A DNA stretch of 64,000 bases from Hibiscus mutabilis. Lineage: Eukaryota; Streptophyta; Magnoliopsida; Malvales; Malvaceae. The translations under genes were made by a program, and so were the position numbers. The stretch spans positions 50,262,864 to 50,326,863 of the forward strand of contig CM033721.1 in NCBI GenBank assembly GCA_019671005.1, in the 5' to 3' direction. Under the pieces are notes generated by a model. That model was not told the DNA's origin. It ran no database searches and saw only the letters and a list, made by a program, of their open reading frames with translations. This document shows positions 22,111 through 34,137 of this stretch, piece after piece (the stretch's first letter is position 1; every line of letters starts with the position of its first letter).

Positions 22111-22840
22111 ATATTTTTATTTGTTAATTGTCATATTTATAAGGGTATCTTCTAGTCGTTTTGAAAAGTAAGTTAACCTCAAGAAAAAAACAATTACCCT
22201 AACCGTTAACCTAATATGTAACTTATTATATATTTTTTAAACTGTTTATTATTTCTTTTTTAAATAATAAATATATTTCTCTGATAAATATTGTATTAAA
22301 TTTTTTTAAAAAAAATTATATAGAAATTTTAAACACAAATTTTATACTTAGTTAAAAAAAAGCACCTATAGGTTAACTATTGACCATCAATTTTAGCGGT
22401 TCAGTTAACAGAAATAGTTTAATTTTAAGAATTAAATTAATTAACCTATAAAATGAGTAGTTATACCAGTTAATGGTTAAGTTAATTAACCTAACTATTA
22501 ATTAACCTATAAAACTAAGGTTAATTGATCATTGTTTTTGTAAACAATAGTTTCGCTTGTTGATTGGAGATGATTATGGCCGAATTTCAGAAAATGATCA
22601 ATCAGTTTTTTTTTTGTAAACAATATTTTAAAGATGTTTGTAGACTTTTCTTTGGTTTCAAATGGATATCTCACCAACTGTTAGACCCACCGTTACGACC
22701 AATAATCTCAATTAATTACCATATGTATGGTGTCTTTTTAATCAACGACTCTTTTGGTTGACCTGTTTATGAACCAGGCAATATCCGGGTTTGATTTTTA
22801 AAATGGGTTACTGGCAGTGAAAACTTTTTATTTCTACAAG
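22111..22840. other. AT-rich intergenic DNA with short TTAATTAACCTATAAAA repeats
   Basis: Words such as TTAATTAACCTATAAAA recur between about 22370 and 22530. A 65-codon open stretch at 22564-22761 has no recognisable feature. Nothing else is seen. Confidence 0.4.
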
Positions 22841-23110
22841 CGGCCTAATTTAGGGGTTACAAATTTAATTTAAAGTTTATAGTTTAGGGATTTATGTTTA
22901 CGTGCATAAAATTTAGAGATTGTAGTTTGAATTTAGGATTTATAGGTTAAAACCTAAATCCTTAATAGATTACCCTAAAACCTAAACCCTAATCTCTGAA
23001 AGCTAAATTCAAACTTTAAACGCTAAATTTAAACTACACATCCTAAATTATAAAACCCTAAACCTAAACTCCTAAACTATAAACCGAATCTCTCACCCCT
23101 AAAATTAAAG
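22841..23110. repeat. Degenerate telomere-like (TTTAGGG/CCCTAAA) palindromic tract
   Basis: The left half is rich in TTTAGGG-like words (about 22850-22955) and the right half in CCCTAAA-like words (about 22970-23110, e.g. CCTAAAACCTAAACCCTAAT). They face each other around TATAGGTTAAAACCTAAAT at about 22940-22960. Confidence 0.7.
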
Positions 23111-23469
23111 CTTGTAAAAATAAAAAAATTTACCGTCGATATGAGATATTTTTTCTCCTAAAATATGTTTAAAGTTTATTCTAAATGTTTGTATTCTTCT
23201 TACATTTGGAATTTATTCTTTTCTTTTATTTATATGAATTTGGTTCTTTTATATTTTGGATTTAATAATTAAGTTTCAATTGTTAAACACCGTTAAAAAA
23301 TTTTATTGAATTTAAGTCCATTACAATATTATTAGGAATTTAATTCTCAAACTTTTATTTTTAGGAATTTTGTCGAGTCGCGCAAGAGGCTGTCAATTTG
23401 GACAATGCAAGTTAGTGAAGGTGTCTTCGTTTATGTTGTCACGTGTCAGCAGTTGCGGTAATTTGTTTG
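23111..23469. other. AT-rich DNA before the LINE remnant
   Basis: No frame, repeat or motif is recognised. The 5' truncation point of the LINE is somewhere in 23340-23480. Confidence 0.3.
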
Positions 23470-24255
23470 GGTGTTACTTGATCTCTTCCACCGACGAGGA
23501 ACATCAAATTTAATGTGAATAGTTCGGCTCGCGATAAATCCAATACGGAAAGCTTTGAGATAGTTCTTCACGATGAGTCGGGTATGATTCTCGACCTATT
23601 TTCTAGGCTTTTGAGTGTTAATAAAACTGAGCTTCAAGCTATTGTGTTTGCTTTAAGAATGTTTGTGAGATTGCAATGGAATTCTTGTCGTACATTGATT
23701 GTGGAATTGGATTTGAGAGTAGCTCTTGGTTGGATTATGCAAGTTGGAGGTCGTTTATGGCACTTATGGGATGTGTTTGTCAAAATTGATAGGATATGTA
23801 CCTCTTTTTGTAATATTTATTTTGTATACATATATCGTGAAGCGAATGATTTTATGGATGCATTAGTAAAAAAAGATCTGGATCGAATATCGGTTTTCCA
23901 TGCGATGTCGTGATGGTTGGATCGGGGTCATTGTGGCTTGTAGCGGGGTTGTTGTAGTGGTGTTGTTGGGGATCTACGGATTACAGGTGCTGGGTGATGG
24001 GTGGAGATGTGAAGGCGTAATGTGAAGGAAGGCAGTTAGTTGCGTATGTGACATGTGTTGAGGTGGTTGTTTGCATTCAATATGTCTCTTGGTATTCACT
24101 TTTTGTTGTTTTGTGGTGTATTTTTGTGTTTTTTACATTACCATAAATATCATTTTCTTCCATTTAAATTGACGAAAGTTTTTAATAAGGCATATTAACT
24201 TGTATGATTCTATCATTAATAAAATTATATATGTTGCCGATAAAAAAAATCCTAA
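23470..24255 (+). mobile_element. 5'-truncated LINE remnant
   Basis: An RNase H-like domain is followed by a G/T-rich 3' untranslated stretch. It ends ATTAATAAAATTATATATGT TGCCGAT and then A8, a typical plant L1-type tail. Only the last part of the element is present, as expected from incomplete target-primed reverse transcription. Confidence 0.7.
23476..23913 (+). pseudogene. LINE RNase H-like domain (RVT_3 type), partial
   Basis: The frame is readable from about 23480 (KFNVNSSARD) and open to TGA at 23911. It shows the RVT_3 RNase H layout: an N-terminal strand with KFNV-N-S where the family has K-F-N-V-D-G (first catalytic Asp changed to Asn), ESGMILDLFSRLL, NKTELQAIVFALRMF (with the Glu of the second acidic position), LIVELDLRVAL (third Asp) and IYREANDFMDALVK near the end. 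In plants this domain ends the second ORF of L1-type LINEs and also occurs in stand-alone copies. There is no upstream RT here, so it is a remnant. The changed catalytic residue suggests loss of activity. Confidence 0.7.
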
Positions 24256-26086
24256 TAATATTAACAATTTATAATTCCTTTCTATATTATATATATTAAA
24301 ATTTATTTTTATTTTATATTTTTTAAAAATTGAAGATCGTTTTGAATTATTTTGTAATTTTTTAATGAGACCAATTTGATAATTTTTAAAACTGACAAAA
24401 ACATAAGTATTTATATCAATGTGTTTATTATTTTTTTAGATATTTAATTCGAACAAATTTAATTCGACTTAAATAAAAAGTAACCCGAATTACTTATCCA
24501 AACTAATATGAAAAATCAAATAACTCAATTTTTTTTGAAACAATCAAATAACTCAATTTGATTAACATGAAATTTAATTATATTTTTTTAAGAGCAAGTA
24601 CATCTTGTCGGCCGACCAAGTTGCTCATTTGTGTTTTTTCATATTTTCTTAAGTCATAAGTTTTAGACCAACTAATAACACCTCTTTCCTTCCCCTAAAA
24701 TTCTCCGTCTCCCTTTAAATAAAATTAAAATTAAAATTAAGATTTGTCAAAAAAAATTCTTAAAATTGAATTGGATTTTACTTGCATCCATCTAATGCCA
24801 CATTTGTCTAAACATTTGTCTGAAGACCAAACCACATTATCCATCTAATGCCACATTTATGTCATCGTAACCAGTTTTAAAAGAGTTATTGTTTTTATAT
24901 TAATAACTAATAATTAAATGCTTATATTTTATTATTCTAAAAAGAGACACTTATAACGAGAACTCGACGAGTGATTCTAATGAAAAATATGATTATGTTC
25001 ATTTTAGAAGATTCGAGTTTGAATATCTGTGTATATTTTAACAAAAAGTTAAAAAATATATATATAAAATACTATTATGTAATCAAGTCAGTATATTAAA
25101 AATTAGTTTTTATAATTTATTGTTCCTTTGAATAACTTTTATGTTAAATAAAATTTTAACCTAAATCAATTTTATATTAAAAAAAAAAACTTCTTCAAAT
25201 ATGAATACAAATCAAAGGATGTTCAATTGTTTATGGAGTTTTAATATTTTAGTTGTTATAACATACTGAAAAATGTGAATTTGAGCATGTTTATACTAAA
25301 TTTTGTCATGGAAAATGGCTATATTTATTAAATTTTGATAAGAAAAATCTATATTATACCAGAATTAAAAATAAAAAGTCTCAACTCAAACCATATGTAC
25401 CATTGACCATTCAATAGAAAATGTCTAAACTGGTGGCTTTATTACTATGCTGTAGCATTGAAGCTTAGTTGCACATGTCGAAATGACTAGAGAATTTTAT
25501 TTAGGATATAGGAATATCCGAGAACTTTATTTTTGTGAATTAATATATAAATTAGAATTTGATACAATAATAAAAAAAATTAATTTAACTATCGGTATCC
25601 AACTCATTGGTTAACTAATCTAGATCTGATACTGCAAAAACTCATTACGAGAATCTTTCCAATCCAATTTGTTCCGTTCACAACACCATGATTCAAATTT
25701 CTGACTTACTTAAGGGATTTAGTGTTTCATTCCACTAGACTAACTGGTTGTTGGTAATAAAAAATATTTTTAATAATTAATTTTAAATAATAATATTTGT
25801 CTCACTTAATTATATTATAATATATATATATATATATACTGTGATCTTTTTCTATTAACAATATTTAGATTACTTACATCCTCTCTAACATTTGGTTCTG
25901 TAGTCCTCAAATGTTACGCTGTCATTTGAATTTTATGTTATTAAACTTGTTTTGAAAGTGGAGAAAAGCAATAGTAATATTATCGTAAATAATTGTTTTA
26001 TGATTCAGTTATTATCATGTAGCGTTGGTAAGACATTTACATATCTTTAATTTCTTAAAACAATTTACATATATGTTTACCTCTAT
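24256..26086. other. AT-rich intergenic stretch
   Basis: There are no supported genes. It contains a short imperfect duplication of CATCCATCTAATGCCACATTT at about 24786-24858 and a TA run at 25820-25838. Frames are short and unconvincing. Confidence 0.4.
25820..25838. repeat. (AT)n microsatellite
   Basis: This is a nineteen-base alternating AT run within a longer AT-only patch. Confidence 0.9.
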
Positions 26087-26523
26087 TTGGTTGAGTTAAT
26101 GTTTCAACAGTCGATGAATTGTGCTATTAAATTAGATTTGTTGACTGACAAAGTTAACAAGACATGTGGGCGACGGTCCGGTGGTGATTTTGACGGTTGT
26201 TCCGGACTCTCATGTGAAGTGTATGTGTTTTTACTCTCTCTGGGCTTGGCTTCTCCAGGTCTCTCCCCCTTTGCCTTTGGGTTCAGTTGCATGTGTGTTT
26301 TATACCATCTGAACAGGTGTCGTGGCATTACGATGGGATTGGTTATGATTTGACATTGTAGGTTTATTTAGTCATTGATAGTGTCCACTCGTACTGACAC
26401 GTGGTGATCGGATGTTGTTTACCAGGATAACTTCGCAGTTTGCGGATTGCTCTTGCTTGTTCATCCTTCACAGGGGTGGATCACTATTCTTGGCGTATCA
26501 ATGGGCATTCGTAGGTACTAACA
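26087..26523. other. Possible LTR or leader of an unidentified element
   Basis: This patch is GC-richer than its surroundings. It ends GGTACTAACA followed by ATTTCCCCCCCAAGTGTG, which looks like an LTR end next to a polypyrimidine or, on the other strand, polypurine tract. Frames of 88 (plus) and 74 (minus) codons overlap here without any motif I recognise. No second LTR was found. Confidence 0.3.
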
Positions 26524-26869
26524 ATTTCCCCCCCAAGTGTGAGAAAGTTATAAAGTGACCGTGGCGAACCTGGGAATTTCAGGGATTTACGAGGGCAGGA
26601 GTTAGGAAAGTTTTGAAAAAAGAGTGCTGCATATGAACCGTAAACCATTCTTTCTTTTTTGAGAACCTGTTAGATTTTTTTCATAAATAGACAACTGAAT
26701 ATTAGATGTCACGCTAAAATCCTCTTTATTAGCGAAGCGTGATGAGGAAGACATGTGTTTCGACTATAAATAAGCCATTTTCTAAGTTTCTCTTATTCTT
26801 TTCTTATTTTGCGGGTTTTGAGATCAAGAGAGATAAGATAGAAAATATAAAGAGAGAAATTTTGTTTTG

Positions 26870-27141
26870 ATGGCTAACTCGTCTTTTGCAATCAGTGATG
26901 AATATGAATGTCGAACCAGGTTTGATGAGATGAGTAAACCTTTGGGGTGCAGAGGTCTTCGTGTGATCAATCATTTTCATTATTAGTTCAGTTAGGCGAA
27001 GGGGACACATCGCTTGAGTACATGCTTTGATGAAGGTAAACCCTGGCATTTTATTCCCCAATTTGCTTTCTAAGCTAGGTTCCATTTACCACTTTATCCT
27101 TTTTTCGTGGAGTGGCTGAATTGGTTTGATGTGGCCTTAAG
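26870..27141 (+). pseudogene. Fragment resembling gypsy-type plant transposase/gag-like protein
   Basis: A TATA-like CTATAAATA at about 26763 and a purine-rich leader precede ATG 26870 (MANSSFAISDEYECRTRF), which stops at 26985. A second piece, about 27030-27141, reads DEGKPWHFIPQ, a stop, then ARFHLPLYPFF and WLNWFDVAL. The pattern of an aromatic EG-x-W stretch followed by F-x-LPL-x-PFF recalls the 'transposase (putative) gypsy type' family of plant elements. The next conserved part is cut off by the LTR that starts at 27144. The assignment rests on pattern memory. Confidence 0.35.
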
Positions 27142-27143
27142 CA

Positions 27144-30100
27144 TGTAACCCCCTTGACCTGACCTAGACGCGAGACCGAACCGAGGGAGCTACATTGGGT
27201 TGGCCAAAATAAACCCGAAACAATTTACTCCAAATTAGGTCTATATTTTTCTTTTTATCTTGTCTAGATGCATATTTATATCCTAAGGTAAGCATATTGA
27301 TAGTGGTTAAATTCTCGATTGAATCGAGCATCTAATTGATATCTAATTAAGCGTAATTGCAATTTAGGGACCAAATTGTAATTTTGGAAATTTTTTAGGA
27401 CTTACTTAAATCCGAAGATACCAACCTTCGGTTTATCAATTTACATGCATGCCAGTTAAATTAGAACTTAAAACGATCAATCAAACTCATTTAATTGCAT
27501 ACTAAAGAAACAAGGATCAAAATGTAAAAGAGACCAACATCAGCAGTCCATTTACCAAAATTAACAGGCTCAGTACCGATGTCCACCATGCTCATGTCGA
27601 TACGGGTCTTATCGTGCAAAGGGTATCGGTACGGTGCCACACGTTCCTATACGAGTGGTCCAATTTCAAAATGAGGGATTCTAATAGCTAAAATGCGTAC
27701 CGATACGGTTGCCCGTGTACCGGAACTTGGTATAATTTTCTCAAGGACGTACCGATATGGAGCTAGGCATACCAATACGCTTGTGCAATTTTGAGCCTTT
27801 CTCGGCACCGCGTACCGATCCAGGAGGCCTGTTTCGATACAGCAGGACCTGTAATGGCCTCTTGGCCTAACATATGACACTTTGTCTCAAAGAAACGTCA
27901 CTCAAACATCTACCAACATCATATATCCCATAAGGCATCAAAATACCACCAATCCACATAAGCAAGATCATCAATCAAAGCTTGTGAAGTATCAACCATA
28001 ACATATAGGCATGATTTCTACCCAAGCATACAAAAGCTATCCCAAGCCCAATATCAAACTTCAATCAGCACAAAATATATCCATAACAGTATATACATTC
28101 GATCGAAAATAGGGAGCAACACATACAAGTCTCCCAATATCCATGGCCACATTGTCCCTTTATTGCTATAAAAATTCACTTATTAAAAACCATACTTGCA
28201 AACCAAGTTTTTGGATGATCCCTTTCCCAAATGTTGCCTCCAATAGGTTACTTTTTCGACAAAGATGAGAATAGAGCGTAAGCACAAAATTCTTAGTGAG
28301 GGATGCTCAAAAGCACTCATCAATGCATTAAAAACAAGCGTGTAAAATCATTTTTAGAAGTTAAAGATAGTTTATTAAACTTTCCAAAACATGTGAATAA
28401 TTCTCAAATCATTTCAACTGATAAGCATAATCATGTACCATGGATCTCATGCATAACTTCCTTATGCATCCTCAATTTAAGCTTCCTTCTTATAAACGTT
28501 TCATCGTAAAGCTTAAAGAGAATCATAAACATTAATCACAAGGTATAAACCTTTAATCCCATCATGATACAATATTTCATATATTGACATCAAAGTGACC
28601 AAAACCATAACATAGCATTTTCAAGAAAACATATCGGGTACTCGGATTCCCGTGGTGGTTTCTTTAAACACACCCTTATATACACCAACTGGAGAAAACT
28701 CAGTGGCATCCCACTCCTCGACAAACCATGAAATGACTTATTATAGTGCACTTTAAACCCTATGGCATGCCAACTATATCTGATAACATTTAATTTATTG
28801 CTACTTAGCCAATATATATTTTCAAACCATGTTATCTCAATATTTTTCCATAGGCATCAATCAAACCATTTACCTTTGCAAAAACCATGTTTGCATTCAA
28901 CATCTAATCTCCTTTTGAAAACCATTAGCCAAGCCCCCTAGGCTTTCTCATATAATATCATTAGAAATGCTTTTCCCATGAAAAAATCATAAATAAATAG
29001 TAGATAACAAAACATGCTTGACATCAAATCATATGTCTAAACAATTTGGAGCAAAGCCGAGAGATTGAGAGAAAATCACCAGTTACTTACTTCTGAGCTT
29101 AAACAAGCTTTCTAGGCTTAGATTAAACCCCCAAGGTAACTTTTCAAACCTTTTAATATCTTCAAAATACAATTCCACTCACCGACTACACAAAGCTTTC
29201 ATTGCCGATGCGAAATCAAGCTTCCGCTTCCAACTCTTCACCAAATGTTACCAGATTGATCTCCCTTATTTTATCTATATAACAACAGAGGTTAATGCAT
29301 CACCATGCATCTAAAATCCCAGCAACACCAATCTCCAACAACACACATTCAAACTCCACCAAACGTCATCCGAAAACAACTGAAATCCACACAAATCTTC
29401 ACCCAAACAAAACCCAGCCATAACCTAACGATTTGATCATCTTATCAACATCAATTAACATCTTAAAACATTTCTAAAACCACCTTATGACTCTAGCAAA
29501 TTCAGAGCACCATACACACCTCAAAATCTAACTATTTACAACCTAGAAAATTAACAATTCAATTGGTTTTCGGGATTTCTTTTGTAAATCCCATCACATA
29601 TCATTAACATATGTTTTAAATGTATTCTTAATCAATCCATATCACATTAATTCAAATCCATAATAAAACTCAACCCATTTCTGAATTAAATCACCAATAA
29701 ACCTTTAATTCTTGATTTAATTATCAAAACATATTAAAAATCAATTGCAAAGGATCAAAAACTTAAGAATTTCAGTAAAGAACCTATGATTAGAGGATGG
29801 AAACGAAAATCACCTTGATTTAGATGAAATCTCCAAGATTGAAGTAGAAGATCAACATAGAAGCAAAGGAATCCATTGATGAAACCAAAAGTAGATTTAG
29901 AAAGATTGATTCCAAAGATCTTTAGAGAGAAAATAGTAGTTTGGCTACTGAGAATTTGCGAGAAAAAGTTTGGAGAAAAATAGTTACGTAAGAAAACATT
30001 TTTGGCTAATTAAATCAAAACTAATTAAAACCTTTTTAGCCCATTTATTAAATCATTTAAAACTCATTTTAGAATAGTCAAAATTAAGGAAAAAGTCTAA

Positions 30101-30177
30101 TAAAATCAAGTGGATTTAGTAGCACCTTAAAGATTCTAAGTTTTGATTGTAATCACTCATTTTTGACCGGGTTTTAG
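27144..30177 (-). mobile_element. Minus-strand chromovirus-like LTR, about 3 kb
   Basis: The left end TGTAACCCCCTTGACC matches the inverted LTR terminus seen at 48310. About 27560-27850 holds nine GTATCGGTACGG-like boxes, at the same distance from this end as in the 48310-51070 LTR. The right end reads GACCGGGTTTTAGTGTT, close to the LTR-start pattern seen at 20580-20599 but without the final ACA. No polypurine tract or coding region is attached, so it is a solo or truncated LTR. Base composition is A/C-rich on the plus strand. Nothing in it looks coding. Confidence 0.6.
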
Positions 30178-30277
30178 TGTTCTTAGTATTATTTTAATAA
30201 TAATATTATTAATATAAAATTAATGAAAATTCAAAAAATAATAATAATAAATATATTATTAAAAAAAGGAAGAAAAT

Positions 30278-30300
30278 ACGTGGAGCATGTTGCTCCACGT
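30278..30300. promoter_or_regulatory. Perfect inverted repeat with ACGT cores upstream of the LTR TATA box
   Basis: ACGTGGAGCA and TGCTCCACGT are separated by 3 bp, with CAC following (CCACGTCAC). Both arms carry an ACGT core of the kind bound by plant bZIP/bHLH factors. It lies about 25 bp upstream of the TATA box. Confidence 0.6.
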
Positions 30301-30323
30301 CACCCTATTTACCCACCCCTTTG

Positions 30324-30334
30324 CCTATAAATAC
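30324..30334 (+). promoter_or_regulatory. TATA box of element D LTR
   Basis: CCTATAAATAC is the best TATA match in the LTR, 24 bp after the hairpin. Confidence 0.65.
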
Positions 30335-30639
30335 AAGGCATTGGGGGCAGCCAATTTGGAGATTTACATGCCAAATTGCCAAAAAAAATGGCCATGAAAT
30401 TGGCTCCCCAATTGGGAGCTAGGCCGGCCACAAGGCTAGTCGGGGTTGGGGGCAGTGCCCTCGACCTCAGTTGGTTCGATCCAACATTCGATCGGGGTCC
30501 TATTTTAGGTCCGATCTAGTTAATAATTTTGGAGAGGTCGTGGTAGATCTCGGTGGGGTTCAGTCGGAGTTCGTTATTCGAGCTCCTAGTTAGGTATATT
30601 TTCTTTCCTTTTTATTTATGTTGTAATTTTTATGATTTA

Positions 30640-31030
30640 ATGAAGTATTAGTTAATTTAAAATTGTGTTCTTTTTTACTTTGTATGTTTATTTATGCTTT
30701 AGATTAGTATTTATTATGTTTTAAATTTATGCTTTATATTAATATTTTAGTTATGTTAAATTTGTTTTTTTATGTGTTAGATTAATATTTATGAACGTTA
30801 GTATTTTATTTATGTTAGATTTGTTTTTATAAGTTAGATTAATATTTATGTATGTATGTTTTAGATTAGTATTTGTTTATGTTTTAAATTTATGTTTTAG
30901 ATTAATATTTTATTTATGTTAGATTTGTTTTTATTTATGAGTTAGATTAATATTTATGTATGTATGTATATTTTAGATTAGTATTTTATTTATGTTAGAT
31001 TAGTATTTTATTATGTTAGTATTTATTTGT
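30640..31030 (+). repeat. Degenerate tandem repeats in element D LTR
   Basis: About seven or eight imperfect copies of a T-rich unit of 45-60 bp containing TTAGATTAGTATTT and TTATGTTAGATTTG words. Confidence 0.7.
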
Positions 31031-31520
31031 ATTGCATTTAAATTATTTGCCATGTTTTATATTTTGCTCACTAAGTTTGCATAATGGAATATATAATGTC
31101 AATGCGGTGCCCTTTTATCCGAGCGTAAACGGGGCCAATATCAGGCGTAGTGATAGTGGTTGGGCGTTTACTCTCGGATAACGGGGCCTTTAAAATTTAT
31201 TCGCAATTATAACCGAATTTTAAATTGATCGTCACTTTAATCCGAAAAATCTAACATTAATAAAGCGGTAATTATTAAAGTACCAATTTTGGGCAGTGTG
31301 GGGGTGCTAATCCTTCCCCATCCGTAACCGACTCCTGAACCCAATAGTTTTCAAATCTCTGGTTTTATGGTGTCCGGCCTACCTCAGTGGCCGGTGGCGA
31401 CTCCAATTTCTAATATAATGCGTTTTTTAAAACCCCACGGATATAAATATTTTTATATCCGAAAGACAACCAACACTTCGAAAACACTCGTTTTTTAGCG
31501 ATAGGGGACATCGCTACAGA

Positions 31521-31538
31521 TGGCGACTCCGTTGGGGA
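31521..31538 (+). promoter_or_regulatory. Primer-binding site of element D
   Basis: TGGCGACTCCGTTGGGGA begins two bases after the LTR end. This is the standard PBS of Tat/Ogre-type elements, complementary to a tRNA 3' end (tRNA-Arg in Ogre, from memory). Confidence 0.8.
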
Positions 31539-32216
31539 CTATTTTTTTGTTTTTAACAAAATAAAGAGAGTCAAGCTTTTTCAAATAATTACCGCTTTAA
31601 TAATATTAGAAGTTCCGGATTAAAGTGACTATTAAATTAATATTCGGTTGTAATTGCGCGTTTATTTTAACACATTTAAAATTTGGCATATAAACCCATT
31701 TTTAAGTGGGGGGAAAACGCTAATGCTTTCGTGGAGATATCATTCTCCCGTGTAGGCCTAGCAAGTACCTTCGGGGCTCGAGTACCTTATGCTTTCGTAA
31801 GGATATCGTTCCTTCGTGCAGGCATAAGCGAATGGGTCCCCCTGAATTGAACCCGGCTGAAAGGAGCCTATAATGGCTGATGATCGGGGGCCTTGCTACT
31901 CTTAGTAGAGGACAACAAGGACAATTAGGGTACCTCCTAGCACCAACACTGCATGTAGAGAACATATAAAAACCCACCCCTTTAGAGCCATACGGATAAC
32001 CTTAGGTGTTTTAGACGGGATAAATAGGGTTTTTTTTGTTTACCTTATTTTATTTGTCCTTTTATTTATGTATTTATTATTTTTATTCGATACTAACTCA
32101 TTTTTGTGTTTTATTTTTATTTTTATTTTACACATACATTTGTTGCATTATCATTGCATCCACATTACATAGAGGCGTTGATTCAAGTGGTTTGCCCGAT
32201 TAGAAAATCTTTCATC
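31539..32216 (+). other. 5' leader of element D
   Basis: It contains two copies of an ATGCTTTCGT-GAGATATC-TTC-CGTGYAGGC-like unit (31722-31765 and 31789-31832) and a CATATAAAAACCCAC at about 31964. No open frame of note. Confidence 0.5.
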
Positions 32217-32502
32217 ATGGAAAAAAAGTGTCTTAGGAAGGACGCCATCGATCTAGTCGTGCGACATTGGTCAAAGATTAATCAACAGATCCGAGCTAAC
32301 AATTTGCCGAGCAAGCGTGTAGTGCCAAAGTATACACACGAGACCCTGATGGTGGACATTTGCAAGGCGTGTGAATGACTTAGCTACCGAAGCCGAGGCT
32401 CTCCGACCTTTCGTAACCCCGAACATGGAAGAAGCACCAAGGCTTATCAAGTTGCCCAGAGCTATCAAGGAGCTAGGAGGTAGAGCTAGGGCTTATGTGT
32501 AG
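32217..32502 (+). pseudogene. C-terminal part of ORF1, element D, frameshifted
   Basis: ATG 32217 starts MEKKCLRKDAIDLVV and is open to TGA 32376. One frame over, the sequence continues as NDLATEAEALRPFVTP ... IKELGGRARAYV to TAG 32500. That continuation matches the end of ORF1 in element A (ILATEATSLFQFVKP ... IKELGV at about 1921-2031), which identifies it. One shift near 32370 separates the halves. The N-terminal DUF7745-like head is missing. Confidence 0.6.
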
Positions 32503-33927
32503 AAAATTGTTTTGTAATTAAGACTTTTTGTAATAGAGACTCTTTTTGTAATAGAGACTCCTTTTGTAATATGAACTTTTTTTTTAATCTGGACCCTTTA
32601 ATTCCCATGAAAGTCGGTCGAAAAGTGATTGCCAGTGGAATCAACGCCTTTATTTGCATTCATGTTGCATATCATGACATGGTGTTGATTCAAGAACAGT
32701 TCATTAAAAGGCTTTCAAAATAGAAAAAGTCTGCTTTGCCGAGAACGATAATATTACAGTATCAAGTTAGGCCGAGCAAAGACCAATCGAGAAAGAAGAC
32801 GGTACAATAGTAAGGCACGTATGACGCAGAAGATTCAATCAGGGCTGTAGAACCCCAATTTTAAATCTTCACATTTGACCATTTTGTAAAAGTCTCAGAT
32901 TTTAATTTAACTCATTTAAAAAAAAATTTAAAATATTATTATTTTGCTTGAATCTTTTTCCCTTATAACACTTTCAGAATAATAATAGTAAAAAAGAAGA
33001 AACCTAAAAGTTTCATTTTTTAAAGTAAGTTAAAACTTTTTAATAAAAAAAGGGAAATTTTTTAAACCAAATGATCTTTGAGAATTTTAATTTAATCCCT
33101 AAAATTTTTAAAGTACTCCCCTAGGACCGATAGAATCCATCCCTGTTTAGACGTATTATTCGTTTGCACCCAGATCTACAGAAGAAAAGATCTTGTCTGC
33201 CCTTGTTGATGTCCTTTTTAGAAGCCACAAAAATAAAGATCGTGACGTCACGAGTCCATGGAATAGAATAAAGGGAGAAGATGAAGTCATCCATCATCCT
33301 GAAGACGACGTCGAGACGTGGAGCACAGGTTTTACTTTTCGAAGTCAAGGTCTCCAGAATAAATCCAACTGTTACTTGTAATTCATTATTAAGTTATGGC
33401 AAACAAACATTTTCTCTATTGAAAGTTTTTTAAAGACTGCTCGAGAATCAACATCGTATTTGCATGCATTCTCGCATTTATAGAGTATTGATTCTCGAAG
33501 TGGTTCCTCAAATCTCAGAAATCATTCATAATTGGCAAAGGGTCGTCTGGTCAGATATTAGAGGGCATGGATCCAGGTTTTGTCCCAGAACAAGAACGAA
33601 GACAATAGAAGAGGAACCATCTGAAGACTTTAGGTCAGACACGGTACTAGTAATGAGCAAAGTAAAGTGCAAGAGTTGAAAGAAGCAGAGGGAAGAAGTG
33701 ATGAATCAGATGAAGACTTTGACGAAAGGTAAGCGATCCATCGAACCGAAAAAAAACCTGATTAAGGATCAGAATAGAAAGCGGGATAGTCATAATTCTA
33801 CCTCTAAGCCAGCTAAAACCTTTTTGTGATCCGCATCAATAAACAGGCGGAAGGTATGTCTGAGTCGGGCTTTCAAAAAGTAGAGCTCGGTCCAAAAGAA
33901 ACTTGAGAAGCAAGTAATGAAAAGAAG
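32503..33927 (+). other. Non-coding and unassigned sequence of element D
   Basis: The spacer (32503-32880) contains three GTAATAGAGACTCYTTTTGTAAT-like copies (32515-32570) and a TTTGCATTCATGTTGCAT word like the other ORF1-gag spacers. Then comes a diverged AT-rich patch (32880-33120) and a charged frame at 33193-33381 that I do not recognise. A second spacer-like patch with TTTGCATGCATTCTCGC lies at about 33460. Confidence 0.4.
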
Positions 33928-34137
33928 TTTATCTCGATTCCTGCGAGGTACACCGAACTACTCCTAATGTTCATCGACAAGAGCCTTATTACCTCGGTGA
34001 AGTCTCTAGCGAAGAGGTCGTCTTATCCGAGAAATTACGACACACATGCTAGAGGCAATTACCATTTAGGAAGTTTGGGTCACGGTATTGAGGATTGCGG
34101 GGCCCTGAGGAATGAGTTCAAGATCTTATCGCGATGA
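33928..34137 (+). pseudogene. gag: gag C-terminal block, element D
   Basis: It is open from FISIPARYTELLLMF through SYPRNYDTHARGNYH and LGHGIEDCGALRNEF to TGA 34135. This is the end block of Tat gag, the equivalent of 3490-3680 in element A. The zinc-binding-like pattern normally has C-x2-H, and here the Cys is replaced by Asn. It stands upstream of the gag start at 35056, out of the normal order. Confidence 0.6.

Larger units (their letters stand above)
30178..31518 (+). mobile_element. 5' LTR of element D (Tat type)
   Basis: It runs from TGTTCTTAG to GACATCGCTACA, directly followed by a primer-binding site. It contains a perfect hairpin and a TATA box (30278-30334), degenerate repeats of TTTAGATTAGTATTTATTTATG (about 30640-31030), and an end block (31290-31410) shared with the LTR of element A. 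The left boundary is uncertain by a few bases because it merges with the preceding LTR. Confidence 0.7.

Noticed and set aside
22564..22761. 65-codon frame beginning MEMIMAEFQKMINQ
   Set aside because: Short, AT-rich and isolated, with no motif or supporting context; chance expectation in DNA of this composition.
25820..25838. AT run as a possible regulatory or origin-like element
   Set aside because: It is an ordinary microsatellite; nothing around it suggests function.
26104..26353. Overlapping 74- and 88-codon frames on both strands
   Set aside because: The patch is GC-richer so stops are rarer; no motif, no codon pattern, and it lies in a probable LTR or leader.
28303..28509. 68-codon frame in the minus-strand LTR
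   Set aside because: No motif; plus-strand A/C-rich LTR sequence with few stops by chance.
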